From: Macrophomina tecta
Lineage: Eukaryota; Ascomycota; Dothideomycetes; Botryosphaeriales; Botryosphaeriaceae
DNA length: 64,000 bases
Reading direction: 5' to 3'
Assembly (NCBI GenBank): GCA_024180945.1
Contig: JAKSGN010000035.1
Span: 1,178,001 to 1,242,000, forward strand
In this document: positions 21,740-33,042 of the stretch, in pieces
Layout: every line of letters begins with the position of its first letter
How positions within the stretch are numbered: the stretch's first letter is position 1
The notes under the pieces: model-generated
What the model was told of the DNA's origin: nothing
Seen by the model: only the letters and a program-made list of their open reading frames with translations
Database searches by the model: none
Made by a program: the position numbers and the translations under genes

Positions 21740-23713
21740 TCAGTTTGAATCCACCCATTCCCTTGGGACGTCTTCATAGAGCTGTGCGCACCCATCAAAC
21801 CACGCGCACTCCATGACATCTGCCACGGTCCAGCGTAGCTGCGGGTCCATCTCCAGGCATCCACGGACCAGCTCAATTGTCTGCTCGTCGGCACCAGCTT
21901 CTCGCAAAGCTTCCTCGTCCCATTCACCCTTGGTGATGAGCATAACAAGTGCGGGCTGGAAGGTATGGCTGAAAGGCCGCTTCCCTGTTAGAAGAGTGTA
22001 AGCAATGACACCGTATGCCCACATATCCACTGCTGGAGAATACAGAGGAGCTCTCGCGTGCAAGAGCTCCGGCGACGCGTAATCCAAGCTGCCGTTTACA
22101 CAGGTACTGGTGTCAGATGGCCCTACGTTATTGAAGGCTGGCTCTTCCAGAGGAGATGGTAGATTCCGATTCTCGTTTGTGATAAAGTCGGCCATGCCAA
22201 AGTCGCAGAGAAGAACGTTGCCACCCTCCGTGTCGGCTTCTGGGGCGGACATATCGACTAGACAGTTTTCGAGCTTAACGTCTCTATGCACGACGTGGAC
22301 GTCCTCATGGAGGTAGCGGAGAGCCGATGCCAGCTGATAAAGGTAACGCTTGGCGAGTTTCGAAGGCAAACCACTCTTGTTGGCCTTGCGATTCGCGCGA
22401 ATAATATCGAAGAGCGTGCCGCCTGCATTCAATTTGGTGATACAGAAAGTAGCAAAGGGTGTATCGTAAACCGTGAGCAGCGGTAGGATGTAAGGGTGTT
22501 TCAAATATCTCCAGATCTCGATCTCGTGCTCGAACTCCGTCTGCAGCTTCTCATTCTCCGCTTCATCCTTCCCCGTCACCTGCTTCCGCACTATCTTTAC
22601 GGCCCGAATGATTTTGACTCCGTCCTGAATCGTGGAAACCTCTTTTACCACACTGAAACCCCCGAACCCAATCTGTTTGCCGATGAAGTACCCGCTGTGG
22701 TCAGGGATCTCTTGTCCTTCGTCATCCGGTTCGATGATTGACGAGGCTTCCTCCCTGCCCCACTGTGACAAGAATGCGCTCGCGGGCGACATGGACGAAT
22801 TGCCAGACCGAGTCGAAGTCCGCCGACTACTGCGCCGCAAGCTTCCCTTCTCAGAATAATAGCTCCTGGACCTGACACTGCTGGTACGTCGAGAGCCAGG
22901 GAAGTAGGAGCTGTGAGCAGAGGAAAAGTCGATTGGTGAAGAGGCCGCCAGCGGCGATTGAAGGTAGTCGGCCGACACTTCGAGCGGGGTAAGGGAGCCG
23001 TCGTTTGTGGATACAGTAGTGCCAGAAGTGAGCGAAGCGACCCGGTCGTTCTCCTCTAGTTCGGCATCTTTGGCCAAGTCATCCACTGTTTCCTGTAGCA
23101 AAGGATGACGAGACTGACCAGCGCGATAGGGCATACCAGGTCGGCGCTGGCGAATTTCCACAGGCTCGCCGGTGCGCGCATCATAGCGCGCCTTGTCCGT
23201 TTCGCTGTTATTCCGAACATGGACAGAATCATGATCCTGGTCCCCTTCTTCAACGGCAGAATCCCCCTTCATGAAAGATTTCGCGTCTTTCAGGCTGGCG
23301 TACGAATCCGGTCTTGGCAGAGGAGCGTCCATGGGGAAATGGTCGCCTCCATCGAGAATGACCTTGGGGGCGAAGCTTATGGCCCTAGAACGATTGCTGA
23401 AGGCTTGCTCCAGCGAAGGCGTATGGCGCGGACGGCCAGGTAGCACGTACTGGTCGCGCCCCTTCCATGACCGCGCATCTTGGGTGTATAGGCCCTCGGC
23501 CGGGAAAGCAGTGTCGGCGAGCTCCGAATTGGTCAAGGCGACAGCGGAATCATCATGGAGCCAGAAGCCATCGTCCAGCTCGGGGAAGGGGCTGTCTGGT
23601 TGCTCGCCATCATTGCGCTTGATCGAGGCAAAGGCGGAGGGAATAGGCTTTGGGGAGGTGCGGGTGTTGAGGCTGAGTTTCTGGAAGGTGGGAGAGCGCT
23701 CCGCGGGGGCCAT
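21740..23713 (-). CDS. Serine/threonine protein kinase, CAMK-like
   Basis: Intronless, 657 residues. The first ~330 residues are disordered and rich in Ser, Arg, Pro and Asp/Glu, with Arg-Ser patches such as RRSSRRTSTRSGNSS that are likely phosphorylation sites. The kinase domain starts near residue 340. It shows the glycine loop IGFGGFSVV, lysine in RAVKIVRK, catalytic HRDVKLEN near 474, DFGMADF near 503, GSLDYASPELL, and WAYGVIAYTLLTGKRPF. All catalytic residues are present. Subdomain style (LKHPYILPLL, DMWAYGV) places it in the CAMK group. An insertion between the DFG and APE regions is rich in Asn/Pro. It ends with CAWFDGCAQLYE. I do not assign a yeast orthologue. The start is the first ATG. 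Confidence 0.88.
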   Translation of the reverse strand: MAPAERSPTFQKLSLNTRTSPKPIPSAFASIKRNDGEQPDSPFPELDDGFWLHDDSAVALTNSELADTAFPAEGLYTQDARSWKGRDQYVLPGRPRHTPSLEQAFSNRSRAISFAPKVILDGGDHFPMDAPLPRPDSYASLKDAKSFMKGDSAVEEGDQDHDSVHVRNNSETDKARYDARTGEPVEIRQRRPGMPYRAGQSRHPLLQETVDDLAKDAELEENDRVASLTSGTTVSTNDGSLTPLEVSADYLQSPLAASSPIDFSSAHSSYFPGSRRTSSVRSRSYYSEKGSLRRSSRRTSTRSGNSSMSPASAFLSQWGREEASSIIEPDDEGQEIPDHSGYFIGKQIGFGGFSVVKEVSTIQDGVKIIRAVKIVRKQVTGKDEAENEKLQTEFEHEIEIWRYLKHPYILPLLTVYDTPFATFCITKLNAGGTLFDIIRANRKANKSGLPSKLAKRYLYQLASALRYLHEDVHVVHRDVKLENCLVDMSAPEADTEGGNVLLCDFGMADFITNENRNLPSPLEEPAFNNVGPSDTSTCVNGSLDYASPELLHARAPLYSPAVDMWAYGVIAYTLLTGKRPFSHTFQPALVMLITKGEWDEEALREAGADEQTIELVRGCLEMDPQLRWTVADVMECAWFDGCAQLYEDVPREWVDSN

Positions 23714-25240
23714 TCGACCGCGGAGAAGAGGTTATGCTGGGAGATGCGGGTTGTTCTTTGTTGACGGCAAAGTCGCGACAGGCAGCGCAGTATAAAAGTT
23801 CGGCGGCGCCCCCACGCAGTGAATCAGCGGAAAGCTGGGGGATTACTCTGAAGCTCGTGGGTGGCCGGCGGCGGCGCCGGGGCTAAGCTGCAGGCTGCGC
23901 GCAACAGTCTGGCGCGTGGGTGGGGCTCAGCGAATAGGAAATTAGCAACGCTGCATCTGCGACCTGCAGCGGTAGGCGGCGCGGTGGGATGAGAGTAGTC
24001 GTATGGTCGTAACACCGCAACGCCGGGGAGGGGTGGAGGTCCAGGAGGGCAGCAGACAGGTGAGGAGAAGTACGTAGCTTGCCAGCAGCAGCCAGCGTAG
24101 CAGACTTTTTTCTGCAGGGTGTTGCGCTGGAGTCCGGCCCTTGGCCCTGCGCGCGGCGGCGGCGGCGGCGCTCGAGGCTCTTTATTCCGAAGGCCGGCGA
24201 GCCCCGGGACGCACAGCCAGGCGCGCACGGCAGCCATACGGATCGCAGCCGGCCGCACGCGGGCGTGGCCACGGCCTCGCGCTGGACGAGCGACCGTTTG
24301 CTCTGCTGGATTTAGCAGTGACTTAAGCAGCGTCACTGCCTGGCCGCCGGCGCCGATCCGACGTCAGCGAGCTCGCCAGCCTCACGCCTCTGGCTCGCGG
24401 CCCTGCAGCAGATCAGAAGCAAGGACTTTGCTGCTGCCCGAACTATCCAGCGACCCAGCTCGCTGCGGGCCGCACCTCAGAGAGGCGACTGTCTAGCCGC
24501 ATTCGCGTGCGCTCGACGTCCAGCAGACCCTCCAAACACGGTGGGGCACATGCGCTGGCAGGCATTGTATTGTGCACACTGGTCACCACCAAGTGCGCAA
24601 TTTGCGGCGCGACGGAGCGCACGCACAGCCCAGAAACATTGCGCAAAGGCAGGGCGGGCGATCTGCGCAAACGGCAGTGCACGGCAGCGTCTCAGGATTA
24701 TTATAGCACGCCGGCTGCCAGCCTGTGCTGCGCGGGCCGGCCAAGCAGTTGGGTGGCAGGCGGGCATTCCACCCCAGCGCTGCCTCACGTGGCGCTGGTT
24801 CCAAGCAGCAGGCGGCGCGCGACGTCACGGCGATGGGGCGGCCAGCGCGACGGGCTCCGCTTTGTGATAATCCGGGTGCTTTCTGGCAGGCTGCGCCGGC
24901 AGGCGGGCGTGTAGCTCGGGTGGTGATAATTTACACAGACCCGCACGCTCCAGCGCGGGTGTTGTGGGCGCGTGCTGCCCTGGGTGCTTGCGGCAGCCGC
25001 GAATAGGGTTAGCCAGACAGACCCTTGGCGGCGTCGAGCTTGCCGGCAGCCAGCCATCGATCGCAAACACGCTCAAGCCTCACAGTATCTATCCATCATC
25101 CAACCAACTCACCGCCCTCCGCCGCATATACCCTTCGCCCGCCCGCGTCGCTCAGCACGCGGCCCATCGCCGAGTCTGCCTCTGCGCCCCGAGACACGAT
25201 CCAGTCATCCGTCAAAGGCCTCAGAGGCCCCGACCACAAG
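23714..25240. promoter_or_regulatory. Long divergent promoter region, kinase / VAC8
   Basis: 1.5 kb, very GC-rich (CGGCGG repeats near 24160-24172). Because of the base composition it is open in several frames on both strands. No frame has a domain. The part just before the VAC8 ATG (25080-25235) is C-rich leader. Confidence 0.45.
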
Positions 25241-27285
25241 ATGGGTCTATCGGGCTACTGCTCCAAGCTGTTCAGCTCCTGCTGCGGCGGTGCGTCCCCA
25301 CCAGCGCCCTTCCAAGCCACGACGCTTTTCTGACCATGCACAGGTCGCTCCAAGGACGGCCTGTACGATCCAGTGCTTGCTGACAGCGAGCGGGAAGCCG
25401 TCGCCGACCTGCTGGGCTATCTCGAGAACGTGCGTGACGACCCTCAATCACCTCGCCTCCCGCCTCGCCGCATCAAAACATGCTGACGACCCACAACAGC
25501 GAGCCGAGACCGATTTTTTCTCAGGCGATCCTCTGCGCGCCCTTAGCACGCTCGTCTACTCTGACAACATCGATCTGCAGCGGAGCGCGAGCTTGACGTT
25601 CGCTGAGATAACGGAACGAGGTAGGACTGGGAACAGGATGACTGGCTTGACGCCGTACACTTCTGCTAACTGCGTTATCGTACATCTAGATGTCAGAGAA
25701 GTCGACCGAGACACGCTCGAGCCCATTCTCTTCCTCCTCCAGAATAGCGATATTGAGGTGCAGCGGGCGGCAAGCGCGGCTTTGGGGAACCTCGCCGTCA
25801 ACAGTATGCCGTCGCGGCCCCGAGACCTCAAAATTTGCTAACTATTGGCAGCGGAAAACAAAGTACGAATCGTCCAGCTTGGGGGCCTTGGCCCGCTCAT
25901 CAAGCAGATGAACTCGCCAAACGTAGAGGTTCAGTGCAACGCCGTCGGTTGCATCACGAACTTGGCTACACACGAGGACAACAAGGCAAAGATTGCCCGG
26001 TCTGGAGCTCTGCCTCCTTTGACCAGACTTGCAAAGTCCAGGGACATGCGAGTGCAGCGGAACGCTACAGGCGCCCTTCTGAACATGACCCACTCTGGTA
26101 CGAATCTGGCTGTCGCCTAATTTCAGAGAAGACGTCATTAACGGATGTGACAGACGACAACCGTCAACAGCTTGTCAACGCAGGTGCCATACCCGTGCTT
26201 GTTCAACTGCTTTCCTCGCCCGACGTTGATGTTCAATACTACTGCACAACGGCCCTGAGCAATATTGCAGTCGACGCGCAGAACCGGAAGAGGCTGGCGC
26301 AGACCGAGAGCCGTCTTGTGCAATCTCTCGTGCACTTGATGGATTCATCCTCACCTAAGGTTCAGTGTCAGGCTGCTTTGGCATTGCGGAATCTGGCCTC
26401 CGACGAGCGCTACCAGCTCGAAATTGTCAGGGCACGCGGTCTACCTTCCCTCCTCCGTTTGCTCCAGTCTTCGTACCTCCCTCTTATCCTTTCCGCCGTC
26501 GCATGTATCCGGAACATCTCCATTCACCCTTCCAACGAGTCACCCATCATCGATGCAGGATTCCTCGGACCCCTGGTGGACCTCCTCGGCTCGACGGAGA
26601 ACGAGGAAATCCAATGCCACGCTATTTCAACCCTCCGCAACCTTGCCGCAAGCTCGGATCGCAACAAGCAACTGGTCCTCGAAGCCGGTGCTGTGCAGAA
26701 ATGCAAGCAACTGGTCTTGAACGTGCCGCTGACCGTGCAGTCCGAAATGACCGCCGCCGTGGCCGTGCTGGCCCTGAGCGATGAGCTGAAGCCTCACCTC
26801 CTCAACCTCGGCGTGTTCGACGTGCTCATTCCGTTGACTGAATCAGAGAGCATTGAAGTGCAGGGCAACAGCGCTGCTGCACTTGGCAATCTTTCATCTA
26901 AAGGTATTCGCTCTTCAGACGCAAATATCATTCAAATCACTAATTTTAGTAAGTGGGTGATTACTCCATATTTTTGCAGAACTGGAACGAGCCAAACGGC
27001 GGCATCCACGGATACCTTTCTCGATTCTTGGATAGCGGCGACCCAACGTTCCAGCATATTGCCATTTGGACACTTCTGCAGCTCCTCGAATCCGACGACT
27101 CCAGATTGTTGAACCTGATCGGCAAGTCGAACTCTGTCGTATCGATGGTCAAGAGCATCGCCGAGCGCAATATCGAGTCTGATGATGATGAGGATAACGA
27201 GGATGGCGAAGGCGAGGTCGTCAGCCTGGCGCGACGATGCTTGGAACTGCTCGGAAATACTCCCAAGACCTTGATGGAGGGATAA
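25241..27285 (+). CDS. VAC8: Vacuolar armadillo-repeat protein Vac8
   Basis: Seven exons: 25241-25289, 25344-25429, 25500-25620, 25690-25803, 25852-26097, 26154-26903 and 26954-27285; 565 residues. [17 protein letters not shown] gives Gly2 for N-myristoylation and Cys for palmitoylation, the known vacuole-membrane anchor. Roughly eleven armadillo repeats follow, with typical lines such as [66 protein letters not shown] and [14 protein letters not shown]. The tail has an acidic [14 protein letters not shown] segment. Vac8 tethers Nvj1, Atg13 and Myo2-adaptor partners in nucleus-vacuole contact, autophagy and vacuole inheritance. The last intron must use the AAG acceptor at 26951-26953, since the TAG four bases earlier leads to an immediate stop. 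Confidence 0.96.
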
Positions 27286-28766
27286 GAACGCACATATTCG
27301 ATTCTATCACCAATTCTTGGTCGGTTGCGTTAAATGTATCAACGGGCCATTCAAGCAATTATCGGACATCCGTCGATGGCTTGGCTGTTCGTCAGCTTCG
27401 GCCGGTTCCTGGCCTGTCGATATGTTTGTCGTTTAATCGACCGCCCAAGTCGTACCGTTGGCACATTCTCGTTTTCTGTAAGGCTTCGTGTTGGTGCAGT
27501 CTTATTTCAAAAACACATCCGGCGCAGGCGGGCGTTTATCCGGAAAGACCGACCGGATCTTGATTTTTTTTTTCCTTTTTTCCTTTTCATAGCGAGCATG
27601 GGCGGAGCAAGGATGCCATTTTCCTTTTACTCTGTTTTCGTCTCACTTAGGGCGGGCTTTCCATTATACCACATTGATGTGCACGAACAGTAAATCCTCT
27701 CTCTTCCTTTCTCTGCTTTCTTCTTCCTTAGTGATTCGAAGTCAGGACGGTGCGGTTTGAAGGGGTAGAGATTGGGTCTGGCCTTCGGGGCTGAGGAACG
27801 GAGTCCTGAAGAGCAAGGAAATTTTGGTTTTGCTTCATTCAGCTGCTTAGTATTCCTTTTCTATGTACTGGCGGTGGCAGGTTCGTAATTGAGACCGAAA
27901 GAACAAGGACCAGAGCGCTGCCCTGGTGGCTCTCCTGGCGGTCTATAGTTGAGTTGGCAGTGGGATGTAAAGTTTTGCAAGTAATGACCTCTCCGTATAG
28001 ACTGCTCTGAAATTGATGCGTTCGTATCTCGTCTGCCGCTTCAAAAAGAAAAAAGAAAGCAGATGGGAACTTTGCTTTTTGCCTCGCGTTACAGATGCGA
28101 AGCCGCATTCGAGGCCTCCACTGCTTATTCGTGCCCAAACCACCCCGCACGTTTGCCACTGTACCGGTGGCTACATTCCTGGCGTCCACCTCCGACTGCT
28201 ACTTCTATGCGCATTGCAATGATACGGCGAATCCAGTGCGGAGGCGATGATGATCCGCTCCGGAGAACAGTAGATTCCAATGGCGCTGCAGGACCGGAAG
28301 ATGCTCAGCAACCAATGAGGTGTTGACAAGAAGGCCTTTGCCGAGGTGGAAACAGACCATAGCGATCGGTCCATATAAAAGAGGCATCGTGATTTCAGGC
28401 CTTGACAAGCGGCGGCTGCAGAGAGGACGATCGCGGGCAAGGGTTAGGTGTGTAGCGGCGATGCATAGCATGTACTGGATATAATGTCGTCAGCTTACAT
28501 ACTTGCTGGGAAAGTGGCCGCTCAGCACAAGCTTTCGCTAGCCTGGTGCTTTTCGACTTGCGACGGTCGAGGGTCGATGGCAAGGCTGTTACCGCTTCGG
28601 GACTCCTTATCGATGTGCCGATAAGGGCGCACCTCAACCCCAAAGACGAAGTCCAGCTTTGGCCATAGCAGTCTCCGATGTGCATGCCACTTGGACGACC
28701 TCCCTTCACCGATGGTTTTTAAGCATATCACCAGCGCTTCTCTTCGCTGTCTCGAGCCCCGAAGTA
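27286..28766. other. Intergenic, no gene seen
   Basis: 1.5 kb: VAC8 3' flank with T-rich tracts (27565-27590) and the upstream region of the MFS gene. Minus-strand frames near 28171-28731 overlap each other and show nothing recognisable. Confidence 0.45.
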
Positions 28767-30753
28767 ATGGCGGCGCCTCCCGTGGAAGCCATATCCGCCG
28801 TCAATGAGGGTCGCTTCGATTTGGAAGAGCCTCTCATTATAGAGCAAGCCAACAAGGTACAACAGGAGCCTTGCGCATCACCCGAAGGGAGTGCCGATGG
28901 AGGAGAGGAATCAGTGCGTATTTTCCCCTCATTTCCAGGTCATCAAAGCCAGCGCCACAGCCGGCGCGGCGTGTGGGCTCTTTTGTTCCTCCTCGCGCTC
29001 ATGACGCTGGGCACGCGGCTGTTCAGCCTGCCGCTCAACCGCGTCGTTGAGCTGCGATACTGTCGAACATACTATGAAGAGAATGACCCGGCCGCGCTGC
29101 CGTCACCGGGTATGGAGATACCGGAGGAGATGTGCAAGGTCAAGGAGGTGCAGCAGCGCTTGGCTTGGCTGCAGGGGGTGGTCGAGACGCTCATTATCGG
29201 AATCGATCTGGCTGTGACTATGCCCCTTGGCTGGGTGGGAGACCGATTTGGCAGGAAGGTGGTGCTCGGTCTAAACGCCATTGGGTTCGGGTGTTTGGTG
29301 CTTTGGACTGTGTTGGTCGGTGAGTCTGCAAAGCTGCTCTTCAACATATGTCATGTATGCTGACAGTGTTGCGATGTGCTCAGGGCGTCTAGATCGAGCT
29401 CTTCCGGTTGAGGCTTTGATAGCAGGCCCCTTTTTCACACTACTTGGAGGTCATGACTGCGTCCTCACGTCAACCATATTTGCCATGGTGACGGATCTGA
29501 CAGATGACCTAGTTCAGAGGTGATGCTTTCCCTCAACTTCACTATGCATGTGCTGAACCTGCTAGAACTTCATATATTGCCTACATCACGTCTGTCAACT
29601 ACGTCATCTCCCTCTTCGGACCTTCACTGGCCTCCATAACAATGGCCCGCAGCATCTGGCTGCCGTTTTACCTCAGCGTCGCATTCTTTGTCGCAGCGCT
29701 TCCCGTAACATGTGGCCTCCCGACAACCCTGTCGCGAAAGCACAGCGAATGGCGTCGGAGCGCATCCACTGAGGGAGACGTTCCCGAAGCTGAATCTCTC
29801 CTCAGCTCCGCATCCCCGCAATCAAACGTCTCTCCGCCCAAGTCATCCAAATCGCTCTCACAGCGTATCCTGGCTCCCGTGAGGACGATGACACACCTTG
29901 TCATCGGCCGCCACAACTTCCAGATCCACCTGCTCGGGGGGCTCCTGTTGCCGGCACTCGCCTCCTCCAACACTCACCTCCTCCCACAATATACCTCGAA
30001 ACGGTACGGCTGGAAATTCGAGCACGTCGGCTACCTGCTCTCCGCCAAGGCGGCCGTCAACATCACGCTGCTCGCGCTCGTCATCCCCACGACCATGCGC
30101 GTGCTGCTGAAGCGGATGCCCCGCCGGGAGGTGCGCCTCAACTACCGCGGCGCGCAGACGAGCCTGGCCGTATCGATCTTGGGCGCGTTGAGCATTTCAG
30201 CAGCGGGTACGGTGGGTGCGCTCACGTGTGGTAAGTTCCTCCGTTCAGAACACTTATCACTGGCCTTTCTCTCTCTCTCTCTCTCTCTTTTCGCGTGCGT
30301 CTGGCTTACGGTCATCATCGGTAGCTCTGATAGTCTACGCCCTGGGGTCTGCGCTACCGGTTTTCACAATGTCTTTGGTTGAGGCCGCACCGATTGCTGC
30401 GCACTCTGCCGCGCCCACTCTTCCACGGCTCGAGTCGTCAGGCGAGGCTGAGGGTGGATCACAAGGATGGCGCAGCCCGAACGGTGGCCCGCATCCGTCC
30501 AACGCCCAGCAGGATTACAGCGTTGTCATGCTGGTCAAGACGGTTGGATCTTTGGTAGGTGCGCCGGTGATGACATTCGCGTGGGTGAAGGGAATTGGAT
30601 TGGGCGGCGCAGCACTGGGTCTGCCGTACTTCTTATCCGCAGTAAGTACCAATCTCGATAGACTTGACGATGAAAGGGTCGGAAGGCTAATGGCTGAATG
30701 TGCAGATACTCTACTTGAGCGCGGCTATAGTGCTATGTTTTCTGAAATTGTGA
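28767..30753 (+). CDS. MFS transporter, unknown substrate
   Basis: Five exons: 28767-29319, 29384-29519, 29566-30230, 30325-30641 and 30706-30753; 572 residues. After a ~70-residue cytosolic leader the first helix is VWALLFLLALMTLGTRLFSL, followed by an extracellular loop with ELRYCRTYY. The MFS signature appears as GWVGDRFGRKVVLGLNAIGF between helices 2 and 3. Helices 5-6 are interrupted by a long Ser-rich central loop (about 270-330), as usual for 12-helix fungal carriers. The C-terminal half ends with VMLVKTVGSL and YLSAAIVLCFLKL. I chose the ATG at 28767 because it begins the acidic leader of this family; an upstream in-frame start exists but reads as 5' UTR. Intron 3 contains a CT dinucleotide run. 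Substrate cannot be told. Confidence 0.82.
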
Positions 30754-31266
30754 TGAGATGCTGATGGGGAATAGTAGGCTGTCTTTTAGAATTACCTTCT
30801 GCCAGGACTTCCATCGCGCCTCTCATTGCTGTGCTTGATCACCCGCGCAAGAGACGCATGCTGACGACTCGGGCTTATAATTGGGTCCCCGAGCTTCTTT
30901 GGCGAAAGCTAAACTCCCACGCTGTGTCGTCACTCGAACGTTTATGGGAAATCGCAGGAATTGGTCATCTGTGATCCGAGTGCGTATCAATATTTGGCTG
31001 TTAAACAATTAGCCTGGTCATAATCGTGTCGCATTGGATGCCTATTATGGTAATACAGTGCAAATGTACAACTTTTGCCATTGACCGTGCGCCTGGAAAC
31101 GGCGCACGATCGAACGTTCGCTGAAAGACTACCCCCAGAAATCCAGCTCCGAGTATCCATCCCCAAAAGCCCCATTCAAGCCCATGGAAACCGAGCAACC
31201 AGGTTACATTTATGCCCCTCCAATACAATCTCCCGATATGTCGAGCAAATTAAAAGCCAAAGGCGC
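30754..31266. other. Convergent intergenic region
   Basis: 3' flanks of the MFS gene and IRC22. No gene seen. Confidence 0.5.
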
Positions 31267-32222
31267 TTAACCGCGGGCCCTGGTTTTGGGAGTGCCGCTC
31301 TTAACACGGCGAGGCTCCGGGCGGTTCAGGTGGCTGGCGGGGATCCAGCTCTCGTCGTAGGCCTTGGCGCCAGAGGTGACAGCAGGGCCGTCAGCACCAA
31401 CGACAGCGACCTGGTCGGCCGGGTCGACGGCCTTGGTGCCCTTAGAGGATGCTTTGGCGCGCTCGCCGCCCTTGCCACGGCCCTTCTTCTGTGGGAACAG
31501 AGTAGTGATCCAGGTGTTGTAGATGAAGTAGCAGGTACCGGCGAAGACGGAAGCCAGAACGAGGTACAGGAAGAGGCTGCGCCACGTTAGAAAGACAAAG
31601 GGGCCCGAGCGTATGGAGATGCTTACATCTGAGGGTCGAAGATGCTGGTAGGCGCCTCGACAATGCTGACGGTTTCATTGTAGGCCTGAAGGGTGTAGAA
31701 GGCGTCCTTACTGTCTCTGACGACAGCGGCCAGGTTGAGCCTGAGGTCCTGGGGGTGCATCTCGGTCTGGAAGCTGTAGGTCAAGCTGGCGCTGCTGGAC
31801 GCTCCAATGTGCACATTGTACTTGGAGACTGTCAAGTTGCGAACGTTATTGCCAGTGACAGGGTCCAGAAGAGAGCCACCAATGAATTGGATGGTGACAG
31901 GCTCGTCCTCGTCGTTCTTGAAGTCAATGAGAGCATTGGTGGGATGGCCGTTAACCAGCTTAACACCGAAGATCTCAGAGTTGGGGAACGAAGCGCTGAC
32001 CGAAACAGCAAGATTGGGGGTCGTGCTAGGGTTCTCGACGTCCTCCTCGACCTTGTCCTAGACGGCGCAGTGGTCAGCGACAAGGCTTGCGTGATACGAA
32101 ACGGGGATGACTGATGTCATTTGCGACAAGATTTGACAGAGGCTACTTACATCGGTTGCGGCGAAGGCATTGGTCGCCAGGAGGGAGAGGAAGAACGAGG
32201 CCGCGAGCTTAGAATACCACAT
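31267..32222 (-). CDS. IRC22: Irc22 / TRAP-alpha-like ER membrane protein
   Basis: Three exons, 32151-32222, 31627-32057 and 31267-31576, 270 residues. Exon 1 is almost exactly the signal peptide MWYSKLAASFFLSLLATNAFA. The lumenal domain has SVSASFPNSEIFGVKLVNG, ALIDFKNDEDEPVTI and YSFQTEMHPQDLRL, the beta-sandwich pattern of translocon-associated protein alpha. A single transmembrane helix, LFLYLVLASVFAGTCYFIY, is followed by a Lys/Gly-rich cytosolic tail and SWIPASHLNRPEP. Fungal members are called Irc22 (increased recombination centers 22); the yeast name comes from a screen phenotype and the true role is probably at the ER translocon. The topology is clear from the sequence; the role is inferred. 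Confidence 0.85.
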
Positions 32223-33042
32223 GATTGCGAATGGAAACCGCGAGCGGATGGGGGGGTAGGGGAGAAGGGATGGTGGGAGAATGCCGAGCTCACGATCGAG
32301 AGGACACTTGGAGTTCGGCGTCGAGGCGAGACGAGGATGTGCCGCGGGCCGGAGCTCAGACTTGCCGCCATTGGGCAAGGCGCGTTTGTGGGGTCTGGGA
32401 GCACAACATCCACACTGAGACGTTTGTCTTCAACACGCCCACTCGCCAGAGAGCCGTCGCCATGCAGCTCGCCGCACGCGACTCTGCCCTCGTTCGCCCG
32501 CTTTTGCCCAGACCCTCGCCGCTGCCAACCTTTAGCTGCAGCGCATCCGTGGCCGCGCCTAGCGCACGGGCGACGCGGCCCAGGCCGACCTGGTTGGACT
32601 GCACATGGAGGCCGACACGAGGAGTTCAAAGCAATTAGCCCGACGCGAAAATGCGGTGTCTTTGGCCTGGCCTGTTCTCAGCTGGCCTTGTTGTTCTAGT
32701 CATCGCGAGGCGCTAACGGCTGCCGGCCGTGCCCTCTTGTGGATGGTTGCTGCCTTTTTTGGGCGCACCGAATCACCGTACAATGACCTGTGTAACCTCA
32801 GACCCTGTGAGAGCCGTTTTATGGCTTTGATTCATTCAATGTGCGCCAGTTGTTTTAACGTAGCTCGCGCCCGCCCGTCTACACTCACCTCCTGCCCGCC
32901 CGAACCTGCCATCACCGCCGCCTGCCGTCTCCCGCCGTCACTTCGACGCCCCTCCTTACTGTTTTTCAGAGTTACGTCTCGACATATCTGCCCACCTGCT
33001 CCCCCTCGGTTTTTCTGCCAGCGCCCGTGACACGCTGTTCCC
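32223..33042. promoter_or_regulatory. Divergent promoter region, IRC22 / CCCH gene
   Basis: 0.8 kb between head-to-head starts. The part next to the CCCH start (32870-33030) is a C/T-rich leader. No gene seen; a GC-rich forward frame at 32460-32640 is judged chance. Confidence 0.4.

Noticed and set aside
32463..32640. Short forward ORF starting MQLAARDS between IRC22 and the CCCH gene
   Set aside because: Could be an upstream ORF, but the composition looks random and it lies in a divergent promoter.
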